Assembly: GCA_024697705.1 (NCBI GenBank)
Contig: JAILFF010000139.1
Location: forward strand, 1 to 18,834
Source: Ruminococcus sp.
GTDB lineage: Bacteria; Bacillota; Clostridia; Oscillospirales; Ruminococcaceae
Direction: 5' to 3'
DNA: 18,834 nucleotides
Made by a program: the position numbers and the translations under genes. Position 1 is the first letter of the stretch; each line of letters begins with the position of its first letter. The notes below the pieces were generated by a model that worked only from the letters and a program-made list of their open reading frames with translations, had not been told where the DNA came from and searched no databases. Shown here one piece after another: positions 1 to 6,681 of the stretch.

Positions 1-2
1 AA

Positions 3-380
3 CGCAACGGCATCGGCGTGCTGACAATTACCTACGGCAAGAGCGAAAAGGATAAGAAGAAAAAGATCGTTGAAGGCAATTGGATGAGCGGCAGTCTGAA
101 CGGAGAGGTTACAAAGATGGTATATTACAAGAACGGAGATATCGAGGAATACAGCGGCGGTTATTCCGATTCGGACAAAAACGGCGAAGGCACATTGACA
201 TATACCGATAAATCCACGGGCGAAAAGCGCATTGAAGAAGGGCATTTCTCGGAGGACAGCCTGACCGAAGGAACAAAGACATATTACGATAAGAAAGGTA
301 ATATCACAAAAACTGAGATATATAAAAACGGAACTGCTGTCGAGACGGAATTCGCGGAGGAAAAGGAGAAAAGCTCTTAA
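3..380 (+). CDS. MORN-repeat protein, 3' end (5' end outside window)
   Basis: The frame is open to the left edge, so this is the last 125 residues of a longer protein. The window opens in a MORN-type unit (R-N-G-I-G-V-L-T-I-T-Y-G). More degenerate units of the G-x-x-x-G-x-G-x-L-T-Y type follow, for example 'NGEGTLTYTD' and 'EGTKTYYDKKGN'. These short beta-hairpin repeats usually serve as protein or membrane contact scaffolds; no catalytic motif is visible. The tail is Glu/Lys-rich. A GTG at position 18 could act as a start, but it falls inside a repeat and has no ribosome site, so it was not chosen. The family assignment rests on the repeat pattern alone; cellular role and partners are unknown. 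Confidence 0.65.
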   Translation, partial: RNGIGVLTITYGKSEKDKKKKIVEGNWMSGSLNGEVTKMVYYKNGDIEEYSGGYSDSDKNGEGTLTYTDKSTGEKRIEEGHFSEDSLTEGTKTYYDKKGNITKTEIYKNGTAVETEFAEEKEKSS

Positions 381-543
381 GCTGTGGGACAAGTTCTGCG
401 CGTAGGAGATATGCGACCCCTGTCTGCTTCTCTCGCTTTCGGGCTGCACGGACTTAGAGAAGAACGGGTGCAGCAGGCACGACGACCGTAAAAGCTATTT
501 TGAGATAGGTATGATAAATAAAATTTTAAAGGAATGTGATAAA

Positions 544-1440
544 ATGAATCGAACAAAACTGATCGCCCTGTTTTCTGCGGCTTTGATTTCGTTGACCGGC
601 TGCGGTCAGACTGCTTCACAAAAATCGACCGAGTCGGAAGATACTAAGACAAGTGTTTCCGGGACGACCACGGTTCAGACTGAGGCTTCGCAAAATTCCG
701 CGTCAGATGTTACGGAGACTTCTGAGGAACAGCCCCCGGAGGCGGAAAAGCTTTCTTTCTCCGAAATAGAAGAGCTTGCGGCGAACTGTTCGTATACTGT
801 TCATTGGCACTCGGTTGACGGAGACTTTGATTCGGGAACAGCTTTTGTAATGGACTCCGCGGCGCACGGTCAAAAGCTGCTTGTCACGGCTGTTCATTTT
901 CTCTGGAATGATGAAGACACGGGCTTCACGGGCGAAGATATCCCCGGATATGTTACGGGCGGCGTGATAGAATACGTAAAGACCTTTGAGCCTACCGGTG
1001 CAAGCCTGAAAAACGCTCTTGTGATAAAAGATGCACGCCCCGTCCCCGATATTGATAAAGATGTTGCCGCATTTACGGTCTACGGCGGCAAGAAGCTGAA
1101 TTCGCTGAAGCTCTCAACGCACCCTGTGGAGTTTGGCGACAAGCTCTATCTTCTGGCAAATCTGTGGGACACGGACGACGTTCACGAAAACTGCGTATAT
1201 GAAGTAACGGCGGTAATGGATAAGGACGGAGAGCTTATAATGACGCTCGACCCGAGATGGGGCTGTATGGGCGCAAGCGGCGGACCTGTCGTGAATGAAT
1301 ACGGAGAAGTAGTCGGGATTCTTATGGCAGGCGGGGGAGAATGTATATATGCTCACAGCTCCGACAGCTTTTTAAAGCAGATAGAAGCCGCGGAGATATC
1401 CGATATAACATATCCGAAAGAAGCGGGTGCAAATCAATAA
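544..1440 (+). CDS. Trypsin-like serine protease lipoprotein
   Basis: This 298-residue protein starts at the ATG preceded by AAAGGAA nine bases upstream; the ATG 33 bases earlier has no good ribosome site. Residues 1-20 are a lipoprotein signal peptide ending in the lipobox L-T-G-C (Cys20). A Ser/Thr/Glu-rich linker follows to about residue 70. The rest matches the chymotrypsin/HtrA-type fold. The likely triad is His118 in 'LLVTAVHF', Asp173 in 'DKDVAAFTV' and Ser245 in 'GASGGPVV', followed by the usual 'GEVVGILMAGG' strand. No PDZ domain is seen. It is expected to be anchored on the outer face of the membrane and to cleave an unknown protein substrate. All three catalytic residues are present, so it is probably active. 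Its stop codon overlaps the left end of a MITE-like element. Confidence 0.88.
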   Translation: MNRTKLIALFSAALISLTGCGQTASQKSTESEDTKTSVSGTTTVQTEASQNSASDVTETSEEQPPEAEKLSFSEIEELAANCSYTVHWHSVDGDFDSGTAFVMDSAAHGQKLLVTAVHFLWNDEDTGFTGEDIPGYVTGGVIEYVKTFEPTGASLKNALVIKDARPVPDIDKDVAAFTVYGGKKLNSLKLSTHPVEFGDKLYLLANLWDTDDVHENCVYEVTAVMDKDGELIMTLDPRWGCMGASGGPVVNEYGEVVGILMAGGGECIYAHSSDSFLKQIEAAEISDITYPKEAGANQ

Positions 1441-1678
1441 CTATAAATGAGCAACACCGTCAATTTACACAATTTCAGACTATCACAAAGCTTGCAGGGC
1501 GGCTGCACGAATTTAATTGTGCCATTGCTCCCGCCCGTGTGACCCCGAAATCACCGTATTTTCAATGGTTTTGCATTAGGTTAGTGCAAATGGGGGATTG
1601 CCTCCGCCTTTCCTACCGTAAGACATTAACTAACAGTGATTATTTATGCAATTTGACAATAGGCGCTCATTTATAGTT
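1439..1678. repeat. MITE-like element, 240 bp, with 14-bp terminal inverted repeats
   Basis: The ends AACTATAAATGAGC (1439-1452) and GCTCATTTATAGTT (1665-1678) are perfect inverted repeats, with a further GTCAA(A)TT similarity just inside each end. No convincing gene lies between them. The interior holds a GC-rich module (1495-1543 and about 1592-1616) that recurs at 14051-14226. The left end begins in the last two bases of the protease stop codon. No clear target-site duplication was found. It reads as a non-autonomous transposon-derived repeat, though a mobilising transposase cannot be named. Confidence 0.6.
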
Positions 1679-1833
1679 GATAAATTACAGCGTGCAGGGG
1701 TGAAGAGTGCTGTGTGACTTCAAGTACCGATATGCTGTTTTCAATATGTCTTACGATATCTGTACAGACCGTAAAAACATGATAAATACACCGTGGTAAA
1801 TAGATGATAAAACAGTACCCGTATATACCAAAA

Positions 1834-1871
1834 CAGACCGCATATATCCGACGCCGGAAATATGCGGTCTG
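1834..1871 (-). terminator. Rho-independent terminator (minus strand)
   Basis: The arms CAGACCGCATAT (1834-1845) and ATATGCGGTCTG (1860-1871) form a 12-bp perfect stem with a 14-nt loop. Read on the minus strand the stem is followed by TTTTGG, whereas the plus-strand side has only a weak T tract. It lies just past the end of the broken minus-strand gene 1882-2455 and probably ended its transcript. Confidence 0.6.
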
Positions 1872-1881
1872 CATTTTGAGT

Positions 1882-2455
1882 TCAAGTTATATTAGACGGC
1901 GATATTATCACCCGCGCTTTTTGCGTGTGAGAAGGAAGCATCAGCGCTCCGACCGCCGCGGACAGTCCGCAGCTCATTATCATTGTTCCGCTGCCTACTA
2001 CCGAGCCTGTTTTCTGCGGCTGCTCCGAATTAGCGGCGTTAGCTTCGCTTATGGTAGCTTCGGAAGCCGCAGTCTCAGCGGGCTTGCTATCGGAAGCGGG
2101 TGCGAGCTCGGTTTCTGCCGCCGGTTCCTCGGGCTGTTCGGGAGAAGTATTAGCTTCTGCCGCCGTGCCGCAGAAGATGTAGAGTCCGTCAAGCGAATCA
2201 TTGTAGCCGTATTCCTCGGAGACAAGGTTTACCATGTCTGTCTTGCCGAAAAGCCTTAAGCCCTTGCTTTGTCGAGGGGCATTTGGCTGTTGCCTTTCTG
2301 AGCGATAATGTCTGTCGTGATCGCTTCGCCCGCCGCTTTGTCCTTTGTCGTGTAGAGTGCCAGCCATTCCTTGCCGACGTCGCCGTTCATATCGCCGTAA
2401 TCGCCGAGGTTTTCATTCTCGAAGCCCTGCTTCGTTCGGTTGCAGAGTGTGCAGT
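1882..2455 (-). pseudogene. Broken secreted/surface protein, C-terminal part
   Basis: Two adjoining minus-strand frames make one protein-like sequence. The first part, from about 2455 to 2266, includes 'GDMNGDVGKEWLALYTT' and ends at 'MPLDKA'. The second, from about 2265 to 1882, starts at 'KGLRLFGKTDMVNLV'. A single missing base near 2265, in GACAAAGCAAGGGC, explains the shift. The C-terminal part has a long Pro/Glu/Ala/Ser linker, then a hydrophobic stretch (roughly 'GTMIMSCGLSAAVGALML') and a short tail, which suggests a surface protein with a C-terminal membrane anchor. No start codon or signal peptide is present, and the 5' side is fused to the truncated HTH gene. The family is not recognised. 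Confidence 0.5.
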
Positions 2456-3036
2456 CAAAGATCGTGTATAGCAGACTTGCCCTCTTTGCAGATTTTCACA
2501 ATGCCCGACACGGAAAATCTCCATGTATTCGGGAGCGACAGAACTTTCAGAAGCAGACCTTTCTGTTTCGGATTCAGCTTCTTGAAACGTAACAGCTTGT
2601 TGCTGATAACGGTGAAATGACTGTCTTTCTTCGTCTTGTAAAGGTTAGCATTGTCAGCTGTGTATGTCTCCATGACAATATCAGCCTTCGGAACAGAATT
2701 GTCTTTCTCCGAATACTCATAGAAGTCATAGACGTATTTTATGCGACCCTTAGTTTCCTTGCTGGGCATAAGCTTTGTTATGGTGAGATAACCCCATTCA
2801 CGCAGTTCATCAAGCATATTTCGGATTGCAGTTATACCAACATCACAGATTTTCCTAAGCCCCTTTGTGGAATAGTTCCAATTGTGCGGAAGTCCCATAG
2901 CGGTCGCCAGCAGCGTGATCGCCTGACAGCTGATATTTGTCGAACCGATGAACTTATTGCTCAGGATCGTAAAGTCCGCTGTTTTATGCACTCTGCATAT
3001 TGTATCGCCGATAGTTTTCTCAATTACCATGTCCAT
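2455..3036 (-). CDS. Tandem helix-turn-helix replication-type protein, C-terminally truncated
   Basis: This 193-residue protein starts at ATG-GAC, six bases after GAGGTG; earlier in-frame starts overlap the upstream gene and lack a ribosome site. It contains two copies of one winged-HTH unit. The first starts at 'DFTILSNKFIG' and runs through 'LPHNWNYSTKGLRKICDVG' to the wing 'ELREWGYLTITK'. The second starts at 'HFTVISNKLLRFKKLN' and runs through 'LPNTWRFSVSGIVKICKEG' to 'AIHDL'. The unit resembles the N-terminal HTH domain of replication-initiator-like proteins on Clostridial plasmids and conjugative elements. The second copy stops before its wing, where the sequence switches into unrelated secreted-protein coding, so the 3' end looks lost by a deletion. 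It may be inactive. It sits 14 bases after the small gene 3051-3386, probably in one operon. Confidence 0.65.
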   Translation of the reverse strand: MDMVIEKTIGDTICRVHKTADFTILSNKFIGSTNISCQAITLLATAMGLPHNWNYSTKGLRKICDVGITAIRNMLDELREWGYLTITKLMPSKETKGRIKYVYDFYEYSEKDNSVPKADIVMETYTADNANLYKTKKDSHFTVISNKLLRFKKLNPKQKGLLLKVLSLPNTWRFSVSGIVKICKEGKSAIHDL

Positions 3037-3050
3037 TTCCTTCACCTCGT

Positions 3051-3386
3051 TTACATACCTGTCATTTCGTGGAATCCCCACGGTTGATAGGTGAATATCA
3101 TTTCGGGTATTCGTCTTTTATTGACTGCATAGACCTTGCCGTATGGCTTTTTGATCTCAAGCAGGAGATTGTTGTAATCCTCTTTTTTTGTAAGTTCATC
3201 GTCCGCCATGCAGACCTCGGCAGGGTCATAGTTCTCCATTTCTTCAAATGTGAACATTTCCTCCAAAGTCGCAAAGTCGCACTTTGAATTGTTCATCATG
3301 AGCCTGAACAGCTCACGGCTGATTTTTGCTAACTTGTATTCCTGATGCCTTGGAAAATCAATATCTCCGATTTCGACTTTAGCCAT
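3051..3386 (-). CDS. Small hypothetical protein of the replication-type operon
   Basis: This 111-residue soluble protein starts at ATG-GCT, seven bases after a strong AGGAGG; the TTG two codons upstream is less likely. It is acidic in the middle ('EEMFTFEEMENYDPAEV') and ends in an aromatic stretch ('FTYQPWGFHEM'). No signal peptide, membrane segment or known motif was recognised. It stops 14 bases before the HTH gene, so the two are probably co-transcribed and the protein may belong to the same mobile-element replication or control module. Two terminator-like hairpins lie in its leader. Confidence 0.6.
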   Translation of the reverse strand: MAKVEIGDIDFPRHQEYKLAKISRELFRLMMNNSKCDFATLEEMFTFEEMENYDPAEVCMADDELTKKEDYNNLLLEIKKPYGKVYAVNKRRIPEMIFTYQPWGFHEMTGM

Positions 3387-3425
3387 AGACAAACCTCCTG
3401 TGATAACAATTCTTACAGAAAAGAA

Positions 3426-3473
3426 AAAGCACTCCTCACCGATTGTCAGATGACAGCCGTTAAGAAGTGCTTT
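3426..3473 (-). terminator. Terminator-like hairpin in the leader of the 3386 operon
   Basis: AAAGCACT (3426-3433) pairs with AGTGCTTT (3466-3473), with an inner small hairpin TGTCA/TGACA at 3444-3455. Read on the minus strand, the stem runs directly into TTCTTTTC. It ends only about 40 bases before the start codon at 3386, so it would act as an attenuator rather than a gene-end terminator. Confidence 0.5.
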
Positions 3474-3509
3474 ACGCAGTATTCAATTTTTCGTTCAGAC
3501 ACAAAAATA

Positions 3510-3545
3510 GCGGACAGCACTTCATGATTATGAAACACTGTCCGC
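3510..3545 (-). terminator. Second terminator-like hairpin upstream of the 3386 operon
   Basis: GCGGACAG (3510-3517) pairs with CTGTCCGC (3538-3545), and the flanks add partial pairing. On the minus strand it is followed by TATTTTTG. It precedes the hairpin at 3426-3473, giving two intrinsic-terminator-like structures in series before the first gene of the operon. Confidence 0.5.
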
Positions 3546-3582
3546 CATCGTCCATTATTCAATTTTATATGTCAACAGGCTT

Positions 3583-3942
3583 TCTACCGGCTTTTTGCTG
3601 TTACTATCAGAAGATTTGTGTTGTCTACCAACTTTCTACCAAGATTTTCACGGGTTGATATCTACCACATTTCTACCAAATCGTAACCATTTTGCTCAAA
3701 ATTTCTGATTTTCCGAAAGTGTCGCATTTAAGCGGATTTCGGACTTTCTACCAAGAAAAGCCCCGAAATACCGAGGATTTAAAGGTACTCAAAGTCACTC
3801 AAATGGATTCAAAGGTACAACGACTTTCTTATAAAATATATTGTTGAAAAACAAACAATGAGAAAAAGAAAACGTAAAAAGAGCGATTTTGGTAGAAAAA
3901 ATGGTAGAAAGAAAACGGATTTCGTCAATATATTCATCTACC
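3583..3942. repeat. Iteron-like array of TCTACC sites
   Basis: TCTACC occurs at 3583, 3624, 3635, 3661, 3672, 3747 and 3937 on the plus strand, and as GGTAGA at 3891 and 3903. Most copies read TTTCTACCA or a close variant. Pairs start 11, 11 and 12 bases apart, close to one helical turn, as expected of protein-binding sites on one DNA face. No convincing gene lies in this stretch. Next to a replication-type HTH gene the array could be an origin with iterons; arm-type integrase or excisionase sites are an alternative. Confidence 0.5.
3781..3820. repeat. Four-unit 10-bp tandem repeat
   Basis: The units are AAAGGTACTC, AAAGTCACTC, AAATGGATTC and AAAGGTACAA, in exact 10-bp register. They sit inside the larger TCTACC array and just before an A/T-rich stretch (3830-3900). 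Short tandem units beside an A/T-rich tract are typical of plasmid origins, but this assignment is an inference. Confidence 0.5.
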
Positions 3943-4012
3943 ACTTCAAGCTGAAAGTCATATAATACGGCATTTAGCAGTCTTTGAAACATCGATTGTT
4001 CATATAATGTCA

Positions 4013-4041
4013 TTGACTAAATCAGCACTATATGGTATAAT
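4013..4041 (+). promoter_or_regulatory. Sigma-70-type promoter P1
   Basis: TTGACT (4013-4018) and TATAAT (4036-4041) are separated by exactly 17 bases. It points toward the secreted-protein gene at 4291, about 240 bases downstream. Confidence 0.7.
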
Positions 4042-4100
4042 GCTGTCGGATCTCTTTATTTCATCGTTCGTAATGCAGCATTTCACTCCTGCATTGTATC

Positions 4101-4129
4101 TTGACCTGTGAGGAAAATTGTGTTATAAT
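4101..4129 (+). promoter_or_regulatory. Sigma-70-type promoter P2
   Basis: TTGACC (4101-4106) and TATAAT (4124-4129) have a 17-base spacer. It is the second consensus promoter in the same direction, 88 bases after P1, leaving a leader of about 155 bases before the start at 4291. Confidence 0.72.
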
Positions 4130-4161
4130 ATGTTTATAAAAATTCAATAAATTACAAATGA

Positions 4162-4278
4162 GAGAATCTTTATGAAGAAAAGTTTTCTTCACCGGACGGC
4201 AAATCCTTAAAAGATCTTACCGACGCCCAAGTTATAGAAAAGTTTGATTATATTTGCGGGCGCAAAAATAATCAATAA
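4162..4278 (+). other. Leader open frame without a start codon, possibly a decayed small gene
   Basis: This frame encodes about 38 protein-like residues including 'EKFSSPDGKSLKDLTDAQV' and ends at TAA 4276-4278, overlapping the ribosome site of the next gene. It has no ATG. An ATG at 4158 in another frame could supply 'MRES' if one base were missing near 4171. It may be a small gene broken by a frameshift, or the tail of a lost one. Confidence 0.3.
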
Positions 4279-4290
4279 AGGAGAACATCA

Positions 4291-5924
4291 ATGAGCAGAA
4301 CAAGTTATGAACGGAGTACCCTATCGAAGATCATTGCGGCGGCAATGGCGCTTGTTGTGGCTTTTGTGTTCGTTTCCTCCGATATTCCCACAAAGGCGGA
4401 GGCGGCACAGAGGATATACGTCTCGGAGGTCATGCTCTTTTACGGGAACGATCTTGCCGACGCTATAAAAGAATGTAAGACGGCGGGCTTCATACCCGTT
4501 GAAAGCGACCTGAACGAAACGGCTTACGAGAATCAGCCGCTTGCTGTAAGAGAGCACATTCGCCCCGAGGTACACGAAATATACGGCGATATCGGCGACG
4601 CTGTCGTGCCGGGCTACAAGACCACCAAGCAGCGCGAGCTTGCCATAACGAACCTCTCGATGCTGCAAATGGGCATCGGCTACGATTCGCACAAGTACGA
4701 GGATTACATGGAGCTGAAACGCGGCAGCTTCGACTTCATGGCGCGGACGATAATGGGTCTGCGCGAAGAATTTGCCGCGAATTACCAAAAGGGCAGCCCT
4801 GCCGCAAAAATGGCTTATCAAATGATGAATTTCTATAAGTACGACGAGGCGGATATGCTTCTCGGAGAGTATATCCTTTCCGACAGCAGCGAGAAAACGC
4901 TTTCCTATCTTTTCAGGCATTGTAACGCCGCAGTATCGAACACCGTGTTCGGCGCGATGACGGGAGCGGTCGCCGACTACAATCCCGGAACCGTGTTCAA
5001 GGAAGGCAAGTACAAAACGGACGTACAGCCCGCCGAGCCTGTCCCCGACACGGAGCTGCCCGAGCTTCCCGAAGAAGCGCCGATGGAGGACAGCTCTTTG
5101 GCAGTGGATACGTCGTCTGTCGATGATACCTCCGCAGATGATACTTCTTCCGCCGAAGAAAGCCCTTCCGAAAGCGAAACGTCTTCCGAAGCCGAAATGC
5201 TGCCCGTTGAGACAGAGCATAAGCTGAGTGCCGCTCCCGCCGATACCATGACCGCAGCGCTGCGGGAATTCGCGGCGATGACTCACGGGCAGATAGAAAT
5301 GATGCAGTACAATGGCGTCGGAATGATGGTGACCTACCTCTTCAACGACGAGAATATCCTAAAAGAATTCAATAAATACGCCGATGACATAAACAAGGAG
5401 ATAAGCAAGCATAAAGCGGGCGGAGAAAAAATCCATCTTCGTATGGGACGGCATCGACAAAAGCATTTACGAAAGCAATATCGCCATAACAAATCAGGCT
5501 AAGTACGATCAGGCGGCGGGAAGCCTTGTCGAGGAAGTGAAGAAGCCCTTCGGTATGCAAACGTGGCTGACAAGCGTGCAGAACAAGGTAAACGTAGCTT
5601 CGTCCATTCTCGGCGGCATAAACGCGCTGATCTCGATAGGCACGATGATCTATACCCATTCGCTGACAAACAGCTTCAAGGTACAGCACAACGACATTTC
5701 CGTGCCGACGGGATACGCGCCGCTCAGGACGTTCAACGAGGACGCCGCGGCTAATTTGAATTCCTATGTTTTTGAGGAAAACGCCGACGGAATATTCGTT
5801 TTCTAATTCGGCAGTGAGAGCGTTCTGCGGCTACAACGCCACTCACGATTATCCGAACTTCATGGCGGGTATGTACAGCGATATTTTTGTAAAAGACAGC
5901 AGCGGGCTGAAAACGGGAGAGTGA
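4291..5924 (+). pseudogene. Secreted protein of unknown function with two +1 frameshifts
   Basis: The start follows AAAGGAG by eight bases. Residues 1-39 form a signal peptide with a likely cut near 'TKAEAA'. The mature part has 'SEVMLFYGNDLADAIKECK' and 'VVPGYKTTKQRELAITNLS', a style I associate, without certainty, with exported proteins of ruminococci. A Pro/Glu then Ser/Asp-rich linker spans about residues 245-305. The first frame runs into a basic non-protein-like tail after residue ~380. Dropping one A from the six-A run at 5426-5431 restores 'KSIFVWDGIDKSIYESN' and continues to 5806. Dropping one T from the run at 5799-5802 then restores 'SNSAVRAFCGYNATHDYP' to the stop at 5922-5924. 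The repaired protein would be about 544 residues. Both breaks are one-base gains in homopolymers, so they may be sequencing errors, real decay or, less likely, ribosomal slippage. Function is unknown. Confidence 0.65.
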
Positions 5925-6029
5925 TACGGATATATGCTAAAGATCGTAAATTAATTCGGTCGGCTGCGCGGCGCTCGGATTTATCATTTCACCACAAAAA
6001 AAGCATATCTCACCACATATCGTGCCGTA

Positions 6030-6065
6030 TTTCGTTTTTTCGTGCTATAATCGAAAAAAACGAAA
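6030..6065 (+). promoter_or_regulatory. Inverted repeat with a -10 box in its loop
   Basis: TTTCGTTTTTTCG (6030-6042) and CGAAAAAAACGAAA (6052-6065) are inverted repeats differing by one A. The nine-base centre carries TATAAT at 6046-6051. No good -35 box is seen 17 bases upstream. The right arm overlaps the ribosome site (GAAAGG) of the gene at 6078. The arrangement suits an operator that blocks or activates this promoter. Confidence 0.5.
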
Positions 6066-6077
6066 GGGTTGGTATCT

Positions 6078-6536
6078 GTGAAAAAGATCATCATTGTATT
6101 GTTCGTTCTGGCTGCTGCGTGCGGCGCGGCATGGTTCTTCCTGCTTCGTCCCGAAACCGTCTCGCAGGATACTCTGACAAAGGACTTTGAAGCGCACCGT
6201 CAGGCTTATGTGGATATTGCGTACTATCTCACCCAAAAGGGCATCACCACCCAGATCGACGATATCCCTATGTCGGGGAAGAAGTTTGAAGGCGTTGCGT
6301 TCGAGGAGTCCGACGATTACCGTGCGTTTATGGAAGGCGTTTATGTTCTCATGCGGGAGGATCACGACGCGATAATCTCCGACGGCAGATCGGTCGAGTT
6401 CGTGTATCACAGCACGGGCGGAAAGCTCAATAAGCTGTACGGCTCGGTGATCTATAACGGCAGGAAGGAGGTCATCGGAAAGAAAACCGTCACGCTTGCT
6501 CCCGACGGCTGGCACCTGTATCTCGCGCAGGGTTAG
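6078..6536 (+). CDS. Membrane-anchored hypothetical protein
   Basis: This 152-residue protein starts at GTG, nine bases after GAAAGGG; a TTG three codons earlier is inside the spacer and less likely. The N-terminus 'MKKIIIVLFVLAAACGAAWF' is a signal anchor. Cys15 does not sit in a proper lipobox, so a lipoprotein is unlikely. The remaining ~125 residues are a small mixed alpha/beta domain ('DFEAHRQAYVDIAYYLTQKG', 'IISDGRSVEFVYHSTGGKL') ending in 'GWHLYLAQG'. No family was recognised. It has its own promoter region and is followed by hairpins before the two-component genes, so it is probably transcribed alone. Confidence 0.7.
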   Translation: MKKIIIVLFVLAAACGAAWFFLLRPETVSQDTLTKDFEAHRQAYVDIAYYLTQKGITTQIDDIPMSGKKFEGVAFEESDDYRAFMEGVYVLMREDHDAIISDGRSVEFVYHSTGGKLNKLYGSVIYNGRKEVIGKKTVTLAPDGWHLYLAQG

Positions 6537-6550
6537 AGGACAGCATTGTT

Positions 6551-6602
6551 CCGACTCCTGTCACGGACGGCAATTATCCCGAAAAACACCGTGACGGGTC
6601 GG
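6551..6602 (+). repeat. Long imperfect hairpin after the 6078 gene
   Basis: A left arm starting CCGAC at 6551 and containing GTCACGG pairs with CCGTGACGGG...TCGG ending at 6602. This gives about 14 bp of stem with two single-base bulges. There is no T tract, so it is not a standard intrinsic terminator. It could stabilise the 3' end of the upstream message or be a protein site. A smaller TCCGAC/GTCGGA pair follows at about 6627-6653. Confidence 0.4.
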
Positions 6603-6635
6603 CTGCTCTGCCTGATGCGGGCGGACTTCCGACTC

Positions 6636-6664
6636 TTGAAAAACGGCGTCGGATATTCTATACT
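6636..6664 (+). promoter_or_regulatory. Promoter of the two-component operon
   Basis: TTGAAA (6636-6641) and TATACT (6659-6664) are 17 bases apart. Transcription would start near 6671, right at the GGGGG ribosome site for the ATG at 6682, giving a very short leader. Confidence 0.5.
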
Positions 6665-6681
6665 TAAACAGGGGGATCGTT

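Noticed and set aside
381..543. Promoter for the lipoprotein protease
   Set aside because: A TATGAT-like box near 509 exists but no -35 box was found at a proper distance; transcription may come from upstream.
1804..2259. 151-codon plus-strand frame
   Set aside because: It lies opposite the broken surface-protein gene and runs through the terminator hairpin; Arg/Cys/Phe-rich with no motif.
3583..3942. CRISPR array
   Set aside because: Repeats are too short (6-9 bases), occur in both orientations and are irregularly spaced, with no cas genes.
3795..4013. 72-codon minus-strand frame ('MTLYEQSMFQRLLNAVLY')
   Set aside because: No ribosome site, it runs through the repeat array, its hydrophobic second half looks like translated A/T-rich DNA, and a strong promoter on the other strand starts at its first base.
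4321..5286. 321-codon minus-strand frame opposite the secreted protein
   Set aside because: No ribosome site or motif and a composition typical of antisense frames; the plus strand has a signal peptide and promoters.
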